From assembly GCA_944380295.1 (NCBI GenBank), contig CALWHE010000001.1, forward strand, positions 127,172 through 191,171: DNA of 64,000 nucleotides, given 5' to 3'. The notes under the pieces are model-generated. The model was not told the origin of the DNA and searched no databases. It was given only the letters and a program-made list of their open reading frames with translations. Position 1 is the stretch's first letter. Each line of letters opens with the position of its first letter. This DNA comes from an uncultured Christensenellaceae bacterium. Lineage in GTDB: Bacteria; Bacillota; Clostridia; Christensenellales; UBA3700. The position numbers and the translations under genes are program-made. Shown piece by piece: positions 10,345 to 18,738 of the stretch.

Positions 10345-11851
10345 AACGGCGGGCGCTTTTCAGCGGGGCGGATACAGACCCGCTTTGGATAAAAGGCAAA
10401 GAAAAAATCTTTTGTATCTCTGCCTTCTGTCGCTTGCGTGGGCAGTCCTCGCCGGCGCGGCTCATGCTCTGATAAAATGGGCGGGCGCGGACTGGTTCGG
10501 CTGGCTGGCGGCAGGACTTTTCGTGTTTTCAGCCGCTATGTTTGTTTTCTGCACTTGGGAAAAATCGCCGCAGCACATCAAATTCACGCCCAGAGCGCTT
10601 CGTCTGCTTTGTGCACTTTTTGTGACGGGAACGCTCTTGTGTCGCGCTCTGATATTCTTTGCTTCGCTTGTATCGCGCGGCGCGGCGGCATGGTTTTTGG
10701 CTTTGCCCATTTTGCCGCTGCTTGTGTTCCCCGCGCTCTTGCTGGCGCTGCTGCTTGCCTTGCCCGTGGAAAGGGTTATCGCCGCGCGCTTTATTTGCAA
10801 AGCCAAGAAAAAGCTCGCCGCCATGCCTTTTCTCATCGTCATCGGCGTGACGGGCAGTTACGGCAAGACGAGCGTAAAAAACATGATAGCGGCGCTTTTG
10901 GGGGAGCAGGCATACGCCACCCCTGCCTCTTTTAACACTCCCATGGGGATATGCAGGGCGATAAGCGAAATGCCGGCAAACACCAAATATTTTGTCTGCG
11001 AAATGGGCGCGCGGCGGCAGGGAGATATTGCGCAGTTGTGCGGGATAGTGCGTCCCCAGGTGGGCGTGATCACGGGCATTGCTCCGCAGCATATGCAGAC
11101 CTTCAAAACGCTGGACGCGGTGATAAAGACCAAGGGCGAACTTATGGAAGAGCTGCCGTGCAACGGCATTGCCGTCTTCAACGGGTATGACGAGCGTTGC
11201 GCGCGCATGTGGCGCGCCTGCACTCTGCGCCAAAAGTTTCTCACGGGCGAGGAAGGCGTGCATGCCCGTGATATTATTGTTTCGAGCAACGGCAGCGCCT
11301 TTGGCATGTGCGTGGGCGGGAGCTGTTATCCCTGCCGCTTAAAGCTGATAGGCAGACATAACATAGAAAATTTTTGTCTTGCCGCCCAAGTTTGCCTTGC
11401 TTTGGGAAAGAGCGCTGCGGAACTTGCCGCCAAGGCGGAAAATATCTTGCCCGTGCCGCACAGATTGCAGTTGATAGACGCGGGCAGGGGGATCACTGTC
11501 TTGGATGACGGTTACAACTCCAATGTGCGCGGTGCTAGGGCGGCTTTGGAAGCGTTGAACGCCTTTTCTGCGCGCCGCAAGGTGGTGGCTGCGCAGGGCT
11601 TTGCCGAAGCGGGCGCGGAGGACGAACGGCTCAACGCGGAGCTGGGCGAGCAAATCGCGGAATGCGCGGACATAGCCGTGCTGATCGGCGTAAAGGCGAA
11701 ATTTATACTGTCGGGACTGCAAAAGCGCGGCTTCGATCCGCAAAATATCTATATATATCCCACGCTTGACAAGGCGCGAGAGCTGTTTGCGCGCCTGCTC
11801 AAAGAAGGCGACGTTTTGCTGATAGAAAACGATCTGCCGGAAAATCTTTGA
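10289..11851 (+). CDS. murF: MurF-type UDP-MurNAc-tripeptide D-Ala-D-Ala ligase with N-terminal membrane domain
   Basis: 520-residue Mur ligase. About 165 N-terminal residues contain four to five hydrophobic segments not present in ordinary MurF. They are followed by the ATP-binding loop GVTGSYGKTSVKNMI, the ASFNTPMG segment typical of MurF, a CEMGARRQGDI block, and LDDGYNSNVRGARAALE in the C-terminal domain. It would add D-Ala-D-Ala to the UDP-MurNAc tripeptide. The dcw cluster here lacks murF between murE and mraY, and ddl lies just downstream, both supporting MurF over a paralogue. ATG 10289 has a GGAG site 6-7 bases before it; a GTG at 10271 is the alternative. Confidence 0.85.
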   Translation: MEWFAALAGGAALTALSLETAGAFQRGGYRPALDKRQRKNLLYLCLLSLAWAVLAGAAHALIKWAGADWFGWLAAGLFVFSAAMFVFCTWEKSPQHIKFTPRALRLLCALFVTGTLLCRALIFFASLVSRGAAAWFLALPILPLLVFPALLLALLLALPVERVIAARFICKAKKKLAAMPFLIVIGVTGSYGKTSVKNMIAALLGEQAYATPASFNTPMGICRAISEMPANTKYFVCEMGARRQGDIAQLCGIVRPQVGVITGIAPQHMQTFKTLDAVIKTKGELMEELPCNGIAVFNGYDERCARMWRACTLRQKFLTGEEGVHARDIIVSSNGSAFGMCVGGSCYPCRLKLIGRHNIENFCLAAQVCLALGKSAAELAAKAENILPVPHRLQLIDAGRGITVLDDGYNSNVRGARAALEALNAFSARRKVVAAQGFAEAGAEDERLNAELGEQIAECADIAVLIGVKAKFILSGLQKRGFDPQNIYIYPTLDKARELFARLLKEGDVLLIENDLPENL

Positions 11852-11880
11852 GCGCGACCGCACGGCGCACACCGGTCGGC

Positions 11881-12104
11881 GTAAAACCGTGTTTTACTGC
11901 GTGCAAGGCGCGTAAAGCGTTGTGAAAAGATTGCGGATATGCGTGAAAGCATTGTGAAAATATCGTGAAAAGATATGAATACGTTATGAAAAGCGTGTGA
12001 AAATTTTCGAGTGTTCATGCTCCGCCGCGTGCAACAGCCGTGAAAAAAGCGTGAACACTTCGTGAAATATTGTGAAAGCGGAATGAAAGTTTGGTGAAAG
12101 CGGC
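11881..12104. repeat. Phased array of 10-11 bp GTGAAA repeats
   Basis: Thirteen TGAA cores start at 11923, 11944, 11955, 11966, 11976, 11987, 11998, 12041, 12052, 12063, 12073, 12084 and 12095. Two blocks of six have identical spacings (11, 11, 10, 11, 11) and are offset by 97 bases. Weaker units (GTGCAA, GTAAAG, GCGGAT) fill the gaps in phase. The left edge is a palindrome GTAAAAC-CGT-GTTTTAC at 11881-11897. The array fills most of the 352-base gap between murF and ddl and has no convincing ORF. Confidence 0.85.
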
Positions 12105-12203
12105 GCGCTTTTCGGCATACGAGGGTTGATCCGCATATCATGCCGCATATCATATAAAAGCTGCCGATACCACCGGCGCGATCGATCCGAAAAAGGAGGG
12201 CTT

Positions 12204-13328
12204 ATGAATATTGCCGTTATTTACGGCGGAGATTCCTGCGAACGCGACGTGTCCGTGATCACCGCCGTTCAGACCATGAAACTGCTCAACAAGTTTGCAT
12301 ATCGCGTATATCCCGTGTTGCTCGGAGAGCACGGCGGCATGTTCATGCCCGCGCATGCAGACGACATACGCACATATATCGGCGAAAAAGCCGACGTAGG
12401 CGAGGCGGTCTTTTTCAAAGGCAAAACGCTTTGCAAAAGCGGGAGATTTATGCGCCGACTGGCGGAGATAGACTGCGCGCTTTTGTGCACGCACGGCGGC
12501 GCGGGAGAAAACGGCGCCTTGCAGGGCTTTTTGGAGCTTTGCGGCATACCTTACACTTCTCCCGGCGTGGAGGCTTCGGCGATATGCATGAATAAGCTGA
12601 CTTCAAAAAGCGTGTTCGCCGCTCTGGGCGTGAACGTTCTGCCCGCGGTGAAAGTGCGGAAAGGAGAGAGGGAGAGAGCTTTTGAATATGCGCGCGGGCA
12701 GGGCTATCCGCTGATGGTCAAGCCGGCGCGGCAAGGCTCTTCCATCGGCATAGACATGGCTGCGGACGAAGAGCAGTTGCGCAAAGCGTTGGACGTGGCT
12801 TTTGAATTCGACGGCACGGCGCTTGTGGAGCGCGCCCTGACCGACTTCACGGAGATCAACTGCGCCTGCGTCAAATACGGGCAAGAGGTGCTGGTATCCT
12901 CGCCGGAGCGCCCCGTCTGCTGGCGCGAGTTCCTCACTTTTGAAGATAAATATCTGCGCGGCGGCAAGATGAGCGCGCCGGGCAGGGAATTTCCCGCGAA
13001 TTTGCCTGCGCCGCAGCGGGAATATATCCAAAAAAGCGCGCTAAAAGTTTATTCGGAGTTGGAGATGAAGGGCGTGGTGCGCTTTGACTTTTTGCTGGAC
13101 AACGCAAGCGGCGAGGTATATCTGAACGAAGCCAACACCATTCCCGGCTCTTTGGGCAATTATCTTTGGACGGACAAGGGCATAGACGGCTGCCGCCTGG
13201 CGGACATGATGATAGAGCAGGCGTTGGCAGAGAGCGCCGCGCAAAAACCGGCGTATCGCTCGGATATCCTGGAAGTGTTCGGAAGCGGCAGTGCAAACGC
13301 TTGCAAAATCGGGCGCGGGCATTTATAA
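12204..13328 (+). CDS. ddl: D-alanine--D-alanine ligase
   Basis: 374-residue ATP-grasp ligase making the D-Ala-D-Ala dipeptide used by MurF. The N-terminus is IAVIYGGDSCERDVSV. CTHGGAGENGALQGFLELCGIPYTSPGV holds the HGxxGE(D)G motif, KPARQGSSIGI is the ATP-grasp lysine strand, and VYLNEANTIPGSL near the C-terminus carries the metal and substrate residues. ATG 12204 is preceded by a perfect AAAGGAGG; an upstream ATG at 12126 has no such site. Two copies of CCGCATATCAT at 12131 and 12143 lie in the presumed promoter region. The 3' end contains the icd promoter. Confidence 0.95.
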   Translation: MNIAVIYGGDSCERDVSVITAVQTMKLLNKFAYRVYPVLLGEHGGMFMPAHADDIRTYIGEKADVGEAVFFKGKTLCKSGRFMRRLAEIDCALLCTHGGAGENGALQGFLELCGIPYTSPGVEASAICMNKLTSKSVFAALGVNVLPAVKVRKGERERAFEYARGQGYPLMVKPARQGSSIGIDMAADEEQLRKALDVAFEFDGTALVERALTDFTEINCACVKYGQEVLVSSPERPVCWREFLTFEDKYLRGGKMSAPGREFPANLPAPQREYIQKSALKVYSELEMKGVVRFDFLLDNASGEVYLNEANTIPGSLGNYLWTDKGIDGCRLADMMIEQALAESAAQKPAYRSDILEVFGSGSANACKIGRGHL

Positions 13329-13329
13329 T
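13301..13329 (+). promoter_or_regulatory. Promoter of icd
   Basis: TTGCAA (13301-13306), 17-base spacer, TATAAT (13324-13329), overlapping the last codons of ddl. Start ATG 13361 has a GGAGAT site. Confidence 0.78.
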
Positions 13330-13360
13330 ATAAACCGTATTAAATTTACGGAGATATACC

Positions 13361-14560
13361 ATGGCAAAAATCAAAATGAACGTGCCGCTCGTGGAAATGG
13401 ACGGCGACGAGATGACCAGGATCATCTGGCAGGAGATCAAAGACGTGCTGATCGAGCCCTATGTGGAGCTGAACACTCTCTATTACGACCTGGGCTTGGT
13501 GCATCGTGAAGAAACCAAAGACGAAGTCACAACGCAAGCCGCCTTAGCGATCAAAAAATACGGCGTAGGCGTAAAGTGCGCCACCATCACTCCCAACGCG
13601 CAGCGCGTGGAGGAGTATAACCTCACGTCCATGTGGAAAAGCCCCAACGGCACCATCAGGGCGATCTTGGACGGCACCGTGTTCCGCGCGCCCATTCTGG
13701 TGAAAGGCATCAAGCCTTACGTGCCCGGCTGGACGGCGCCCATCACCATGGCAAGGCATGCATACGGCGACGTTTACCGCGACGTGGAGAGCAAGGTGGC
13801 AAAGGGCGGCAGAGCCACGCTGGTGATCGAGGACGAAAACGGCAGGCGCGAGATAGAGATCTTTGATTTTTCCAAAAGCGGCGGCGTGGTGCTGGGCATG
13901 CACAACACGCAAAAGAGCATAGAGAGCTTTGCGCGCTGCTGCTTCAATTACGCGCTCGACGTCAAACAGGACGTTTGGTTCGCCACCAAAGACACCATCT
14001 CCAAAACATACGACCACACCTTTAAGGACATCTTTGCGCAAATTTACGAAGAGGAATACAAAGAAAGGTTTGAAAAGGCGGGCATAGAGTATTTCTACAC
14101 GCTGATAGACGACGCGGTGGCGCGCGTGGTGCGTTCGAGCGGCGGCTTTATCTGGGCGTGCAAGAATTACGACGGCGACGTGATGAGCGACATGGTCGCC
14201 ACCGCATACGGTTCTTTGGCGATGATGACGTCCGTGCTGGTCTCTCCCGACGGCAATTACGAATACGAGGCGGCGCACGGCACGGTCACGCGCCACTATT
14301 ACAAATATCTGAAAGGGGAGCCTACCTCCACCAATCCGGTTGCCACCATCTTTGCCTGGTCGGGCGCGCTGCGCAAGCGCGGCGAGCTGGACGGCAACGG
14401 CGAGCTTGTCGAATTCGGCAACAGGTTGGAGCGCGCCACCATCAAAACGATCGAAGACGGCTTTATGACGGGCGATCTGGTTTCGCTCTTCCAAAGCGAC
14501 GTGCCCGCCGTCAAACTGAACACGGAAGAGTTCATCAAAAAGATAGCGGAAAACCTGTAA
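13361..14560 (+). CDS. icd: NADP-dependent isocitrate dehydrogenase
   Basis: 399-residue enzyme of the subfamily otherwise typical of eukaryotic cytosolic IDH, oxidatively decarboxylating isocitrate to 2-oxoglutarate. Signature segments: VEMDGDEMTRIIW near the N-terminus, ATITPNAQRVEEYNLTSMWKSPNGTIR (substrate loop), YFYTLIDDAVARVVRSSGGFIWACKNYDGDVMSD (metal-binding aspartates) and YEAAHGTVTRHY. It has its own promoter and a terminator, so it is monocistronic. It probably supplies 2-oxoglutarate for glutamate synthesis and NADPH. Confidence 0.95.
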   Translation: MAKIKMNVPLVEMDGDEMTRIIWQEIKDVLIEPYVELNTLYYDLGLVHREETKDEVTTQAALAIKKYGVGVKCATITPNAQRVEEYNLTSMWKSPNGTIRAILDGTVFRAPILVKGIKPYVPGWTAPITMARHAYGDVYRDVESKVAKGGRATLVIEDENGRREIEIFDFSKSGGVVLGMHNTQKSIESFARCCFNYALDVKQDVWFATKDTISKTYDHTFKDIFAQIYEEEYKERFEKAGIEYFYTLIDDAVARVVRSSGGFIWACKNYDGDVMSDMVATAYGSLAMMTSVLVSPDGNYEYEAAHGTVTRHYYKYLKGEPTSTNPVATIFAWSGALRKRGELDGNGELVEFGNRLERATIKTIEDGFMTGDLVSLFQSDVPAVKLNTEEFIKKIAENL

Positions 14561-14585
14561 AACAGACTTATAAGGCAAAAAACAG

Positions 14586-14612
14586 ACGGGACGGCGTTTG
14601 CCGTCCCGTTTT
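14586..14612 (+). terminator. Intrinsic terminator of icd
   Basis: Arms ACGGGACGGC/GCCGTCCCGT, loop GTTT, followed by a short T run. It lies 25 bases after the icd stop. Confidence 0.85.
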
Positions 14613-14633
14613 GCTCGCCAGGCGTTGCGAGGT

Positions 14634-15557
14634 TTATTCTCCGCCGTTGACCGCAAGACTGCCGCGGCACATCTTTATCACCGCTTCTTTGAGCGAGGCG
14701 GGGGAGATGACGGCGGCGTTTTTGCCGAATTTGATGATCTTGGCGTAAGTGCCTTCGTCGTCGTAAACAACGCCCGCGGCGAGGTAATTCACGCCGTCGT
14801 CCGAGAGCCTGACGTTTTCCACGCCCAGCCAGTCTTCCGCCTCGTATCTTCCTTCCGGGGTAACGCGCAGGACCATGTCGATTTTTTGCGCGCGCGGTTT
14901 CATATTAAAGGTGTATGTCCTTTCTTTGCTCACCGGCAAAAACACTCCGCCAGTATAGGAGATGTGAGTGATGCGCGCTATCTTGAAGAGGCGCATGTCT
15001 TTGCGCAGGTGGCAAAAGGCGTTCACATACCAGTTCCCGTCGTGATACACCAAAAAATAGGGGTCTATGTCGCGCGTGGTGGTGTTGCCGTTGTAATCGT
15101 GATAGCAAATGCGCAAGATCTGCCTTCTGCGCTTGGCGTCTATCACGCTGCTCATCTTGTCAGAGAGCACGGCGTTGCTTTCCGCGTCGCTGTTTTCCAC
15201 CACGTAATTGTCGTTATAAAAGGCGGCGGCGGAAGAAGGGCGGCGCGTTTTGAGTGTGAGCAGCTTGTCGCGTGCGGACAGCGCGGTCGCCACTTCCTTT
15301 TGGCTGGAGAGGGCGGCGATAGCCATATCCAATTCGTCGCGCGTCAGAAACATGGCGGGCAGGCGGAATTCGCTGCCCACTTTTATGCCGCCTCCGCGCC
15401 CTTTTTGCGTAAAGACGGGGATGCCCGCTTCGCTCAAAGCGTCCATATATCTGTAAACGGTGCGCACGGACACTTCCATTTTTGCCGCCAGCTGCGCGGC
15501 GGTCATCTGCTCGTGACTGATGAGGTCGATGGTCATTTCCAAAAGTTTTGCCAGCAT
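14634..15557 (-). CDS. HTH-WYL transcriptional regulator
   Basis: 307-residue regulator of the YafY/DeoR-like WYL family. The N-terminal HTH runs LISHEQMTAAQLAAKMEVSVRTVYRYMDAL (about 10-40), followed by the wing GRGGGIKVG. The middle contains RDIDPYFLVYHDGNWYVNAFCHLR, the WYL-domain core, and a C-terminal WCX-like extension ends the protein. WYL domains bind ligands, often nucleic acid or nucleotides. Start ATG 15557 is chosen because AAGGGGG precedes it; the longer frame from 15596 lacks a site. It is divergent from lysA. The target is unknown, but an inverted repeat ATGCTT-TTGTC-AAGCAT (15611-15627) in its own leader could be an operator. Confidence 0.85.
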   Translation of the reverse strand: MLAKLLEMTIDLISHEQMTAAQLAAKMEVSVRTVYRYMDALSEAGIPVFTQKGRGGGIKVGSEFRLPAMFLTRDELDMAIAALSSQKEVATALSARDKLLTLKTRRPSSAAAFYNDNYVVENSDAESNAVLSDKMSSVIDAKRRRQILRICYHDYNGNTTTRDIDPYFLVYHDGNWYVNAFCHLRKDMRLFKIARITHISYTGGVFLPVSKERTYTFNMKPRAQKIDMVLRVTPEGRYEAEDWLGVENVRLSDDGVNYLAAGVVYDDEGTYAKIIKFGKNAAVISPASLKEAVIKMCRGSLAVNGGE

Positions 15558-15634
15558 GATATGCCCCCTTTTCGCTAATGCAGTGATATCCGGCATCCCG
15601 GAGTTGTCTTATGCTTTTGTCAAGCATGTAAAAA

Positions 15635-15663
15635 GTATAACATAATATGAATAGCGTTGTCAA
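15635..15663 (-). promoter_or_regulatory. Promoter of the WYL regulator gene
   Basis: Minus strand: TTGACA (15658-15663), 17-base spacer, TTATAC (15635-15640). The 6-bp inverted repeat at 15611-15627 lies just downstream of the expected transcription start, a plausible autoregulatory operator. Confidence 0.72.
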
Positions 15664-15766
15664 TATTCGGCGGCGGAACGCGCCTTTGATTTTTCGCAGC
15701 GCGGCTCAGCGGGCGGCGGGACGGCGTTCTTTTACAAAAATATATAAAATGCGCGCGTGCATTATT

Positions 15767-15796
15767 TTGACAAGGCGCTCGCCGATGTGCTACAAT
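15767..15796 (+). promoter_or_regulatory. Promoter of the lysA operon
   Basis: TTGACA (15767-15772), 18-base spacer, extended TGC-TACAAT (15791-15796). Confidence 0.72.
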
Positions 15797-15826
15797 GATT
15801 TTAATTTGTTTTAACGGGTGAAGAGG

Positions 15827-17143
15827 ATGAATTACAGAGATACCATGAACATAAATGCCGCGGGGCATTTGCAGATAGGCGGCGCGGACTGCGTGGAGCT
15901 GGCGGAAAAATACGGCACTCCGCTCTATGTGATGGACGAGGAGTATATCCGTTCCGTCTGCCGCGCCTTTAAGAGCACGATAGAAGAAACATACGGCAGC
16001 GGCAACATGGCTTACGCTTCCAAGGCGTTTTCCTGCAAGGCGATATACAACGTGATGAAGGAAGAGGGCGCCTGCATAGACGTGGTCTCCGGCGGAGAGA
16101 TCTTCACCGCCGCGTCCGTGGGCTTTGACATGGGCAAGGCGTTTTTCCACGGCAACAATAAGACGGACGGGGAGTTGGAGCTTGCCATGCGCGCGGGCGT
16201 GGGCACCATCGTGGTGGACGCTTCCGACGACGCCGAACGCATAGATGCCTTTGCCCGCCGCTTCGGCAAAGTGCAGGACGTGCTGGTCAGGGTGAATCCG
16301 GGCGTGGAAGCGCACACTCATTCTTATATCCAAACGGCAAAGGTAGACTCCAAGTTCGGTTTTTCCGTCAAATCGGGCGCGGCAACTGAGGCGATAAAAG
16401 ACGTTTTGTCGCGCAAAAACCTGCGCTTTACCGGACTGCATTGCCACATCGGCTCGCAGATATTCGACCGTTCCGCGTTCGCCTTGGCGGTGGACGTGAT
16501 GACGGATTACATCGCGCAGCTGGGCGCTTTGGGCATAAGCGTGGACACGCTCGATCTGGGCGGCGGCTTCGGCGTGCATTACACGGAAGAAGATCCCAAG
16601 TATAACGTCAAAGAATATTGCGAATACGTCAGTCTGCTCACCCGCACGCTGTGCGACTGCGTGGAGCGCAAGGGCATAAAAAAGCCGTATTTCGTGATAG
16701 AACCGGGGCGCGCCGTGGTGGGTGAAGCGGGCATTACGCTTTATACCGTGGGCGCCGTCAAGGATATCCCCGGCGTGCGCAAATACGTGGCGATAGACGG
16801 CGGCATGACGGATAACATTCGTCCCGCGCTTTATGAGGCGAAGTATGAAGCCGTTTTGGCAAACAGGGCGGCGGAAGAAGCGCAGGAAGTGGTCACCATC
16901 GCCGGCAAATGCTGCGAAAGCGGCGATATAATAATAAAGGATATCGCTTTGCCGCGTGCAAAGCGGGGCGATCTGCTCGCCGTGTTCACCACGGGCGCAT
17001 ATTGCTATTCCATGGCGAGCAATTATAACCGCAACGCCGTGCCGCCGGTGGTGTTCGTGCGCGGCGGCAAGAGCGGTTATGCGATCAGACCGCAGACATA
17101 CGAGGACATCGCGCGTTTGGACGAGATACCTCAAACGGAGTGA
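15827..17143 (+). CDS. lysA: Diaminopimelate decarboxylase
   Basis: 438-residue PLP enzyme of fold III converting meso-DAP to lysine. The PLP lysine is in MAYASKAFSCKA (about 50-61). Other conserved parts are GLHCHIGSQI, DLGGGFGVHY, IEPGRAVVGEAG and the active-site Cys region AGKCCESGDI. The start is uncertain: GTG 15818, ATG 15827 or ATG 15845. ATG 15827 best matches the usual N-terminal length and has GGGTG upstream. It heads an operon with an M50 protease and scpAB. Confidence 0.95.
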   Translation: MNYRDTMNINAAGHLQIGGADCVELAEKYGTPLYVMDEEYIRSVCRAFKSTIEETYGSGNMAYASKAFSCKAIYNVMKEEGACIDVVSGGEIFTAASVGFDMGKAFFHGNNKTDGELELAMRAGVGTIVVDASDDAERIDAFARRFGKVQDVLVRVNPGVEAHTHSYIQTAKVDSKFGFSVKSGAATEAIKDVLSRKNLRFTGLHCHIGSQIFDRSAFALAVDVMTDYIAQLGALGISVDTLDLGGGFGVHYTEEDPKYNVKEYCEYVSLLTRTLCDCVERKGIKKPYFVIEPGRAVVGEAGITLYTVGAVKDIPGVRKYVAIDGGMTDNIRPALYEAKYEAVLANRAAEEAQEVVTIAGKCCESGDIIIKDIALPRAKRGDLLAVFTTGAYCYSMASNYNRNAVPPVVFVRGGKSGYAIRPQTYEDIARLDEIPQTE

Positions 17144-17146
17144 AAA

Positions 17147-17917
17147 GTGCTGATATATCAAGTCATCAACGGATTGAAAACGGATTGGTCGGGCGCGCTG
17201 CTCATGCTGTTGGCGCTTGTTTTGACCATCGTGCCCGCCATCATGTTCCACGAACTGGCGCATGGCTATGCCGCCTATCTCAACGGCGATCTCACGGCAA
17301 AATATGCCGGCAGGCTCACGCTCGATCCGCTCAAACACTTCGACATATTGGGCACGATCATGATGCTGGTGGCAGGATTCGGCTGGGCAAAACCCGTGCC
17401 GATAGATTCGCGCAATTTCCGCGATTACAAAAAGGGCATGCTCACCACCTCGCTGGCGGGGGTGACGGCAAACCTTATCATGGCGATCGTCGCCTTTGCG
17501 GCGCTGTGCGCGCTGACGGCGGTGTTTACTTCCACGGGCACGCTGGTGAGCATGGCGGGCGGGATCGGAGTGCATACTCAACCTGCGGCGGTATACAATG
17601 CGTATCGGTTTTTTTATTACTGGTGCACATACGGCGTGACCATCAATATGACGCTGCTTTTGTTCAACCTCATTCCGCTTTATCCGCTGGACGGGTTCAG
17701 AGTGGTGGAAACTTTGGCAAAGCCGGACAACGCCTTTGTGCGTTTTAATTACAGATACGGTAATTTTCTGCTCATAGGCGTTATTTTGGTCTTTTCCGTG
17801 TTCGGCTATGTGGCAAGTTATATCGGCGTGGATCTGGATATATTCTCGCAATGGCAGGGGCTGTTCATCAGGCTGATAAACATTGTGCAGGAAGCGATAG
17901 TGGGAGGTGCGGCGTAA
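17147..17917 (+). CDS. Site-2 protease family (M50) membrane metalloprotease
   Basis: 256-residue YwhC/Rip-like intramembrane protease. HELAHG (about 35-40) supplies zinc ligands, and LIPLYPLDGFRV carries the Asp of the third ligand motif. There are five to six membrane spans. Many members of this short subgroup, without PDZ domain, have unknown substrates and lie next to scpAB in Firmicutes. The GTG start at 17147 follows the lysA stop by 3 bases. Its stop overlaps the scpA start by one base. Confidence 0.88.
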   Translation: MLIYQVINGLKTDWSGALLMLLALVLTIVPAIMFHELAHGYAAYLNGDLTAKYAGRLTLDPLKHFDILGTIMMLVAGFGWAKPVPIDSRNFRDYKKGMLTTSLAGVTANLIMAIVAFAALCALTAVFTSTGTLVSMAGGIGVHTQPAAVYNAYRFFYYWCTYGVTINMTLLLFNLIPLYPLDGFRVVETLAKPDNAFVRFNYRYGNFLLIGVILVFSVFGYVASYIGVDLDIFSQWQGLFIRLINIVQEAIVGGAA

Positions 17918-18738
17918 TGGCGGGCGCGGCGTTTGAGTATCATGCCAGTGACAAACTCAAATTTTCTCTGGCGGAATTTCAGTTTGAAGGTCCGATAGCG
18001 CTGCTTTACACGCTCATCGTGGATGGGCAGTATCAGATAGACAACTTTCCCATCTCAGAGATAACCGGGCAGTATATGGAATATATGAAGCAGATAGACA
18101 CGCTGGACATGGATGTGGCGGCGGACTTTTTGGCGCTGGCTGCCACGCTTTTGGAGATAAAATCGCGTTCGGTGCTGCCTCCGCCCGAAGAAGACGCCTA
18201 TATGGATGACGGCGACGAGTGGCAGGAAGACCCGCGCGAGCGCCTGGAATTCCAGCTGAGGCTGTATGAGATATTCAAACAGCAATCGCAGCAGCTGAGG
18301 CAGCTGGAAACGACAAACCGCTTCACGCGTGAACCACAATACACGGAAGAGGACGCCAAGATCGTTATCAAAAGTTTCAATTTGGAGAGTTTGATAGACG
18401 CATACGGCAGAATTTTATTCAATTTCAGCGATGACGACAGGCGCACGAGCACCAAAAAGATCGCCCGCGATACATACACCGTGGCGGAAAAGATAGTGTT
18501 CATCACCACGGTGCTGGCGGAGAAAAAAAGCGTGGAATTTTCCTCGCTCTTCACGTCCGCCTCGGATAAGAGCGAGGTGATAGCCACCTTTTCCGCGCTG
18601 CTCGAATTGATGAAAAAACAGGTGGCAAAGGCGGAGCAAAAAGAACTTTTCGGAGAGATATATATCCGCCTTGACGAAAACTTCGACATAGAAAAAGCGG
18701 ATATGCAGCAGCTGACCAAAACGGAGGAGGACGAGTGA
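17917..18738 (+). CDS. scpA: Segregation and condensation protein A
   Basis: 273-residue kleisin of the Smc-ScpAB condensin. FEGPIALLYTLI and YMEYMKQIDTLDMDVAADFLALAATLLEIKSR form the conserved N-terminal Smc-neck-binding region. The C-terminal winged-helix part has VEFSSLF and ATFSALLELMK. A clear GGGAGGTG precedes ATG 17917. It is directly coupled to scpB. An open frame from 17851 only adds M50-gene sequence. Confidence 0.94.
   Translation: MAGAAFEYHASDKLKFSLAEFQFEGPIALLYTLIVDGQYQIDNFPISEITGQYMEYMKQIDTLDMDVAADFLALAATLLEIKSRSVLPPPEEDAYMDDGDEWQEDPRERLEFQLRLYEIFKQQSQQLRQLETTNRFTREPQYTEEDAKIVIKSFNLESLIDAYGRILFNFSDDDRRTSTKKIARDTYTVAEKIVFITTVLAEKKSVEFSSLFTSASDKSEVIATFSALLELMKKQVAKAEQKELFGEIYIRLDENFDIEKADMQQLTKTEEDE

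Noticed and set aside
15620..17851. 743-codon open frame on the minus strand
   Set aside because: It is antisense to lysA and the M50 protease gene, both with full family motifs; the open frame is a GC-codon artefact.
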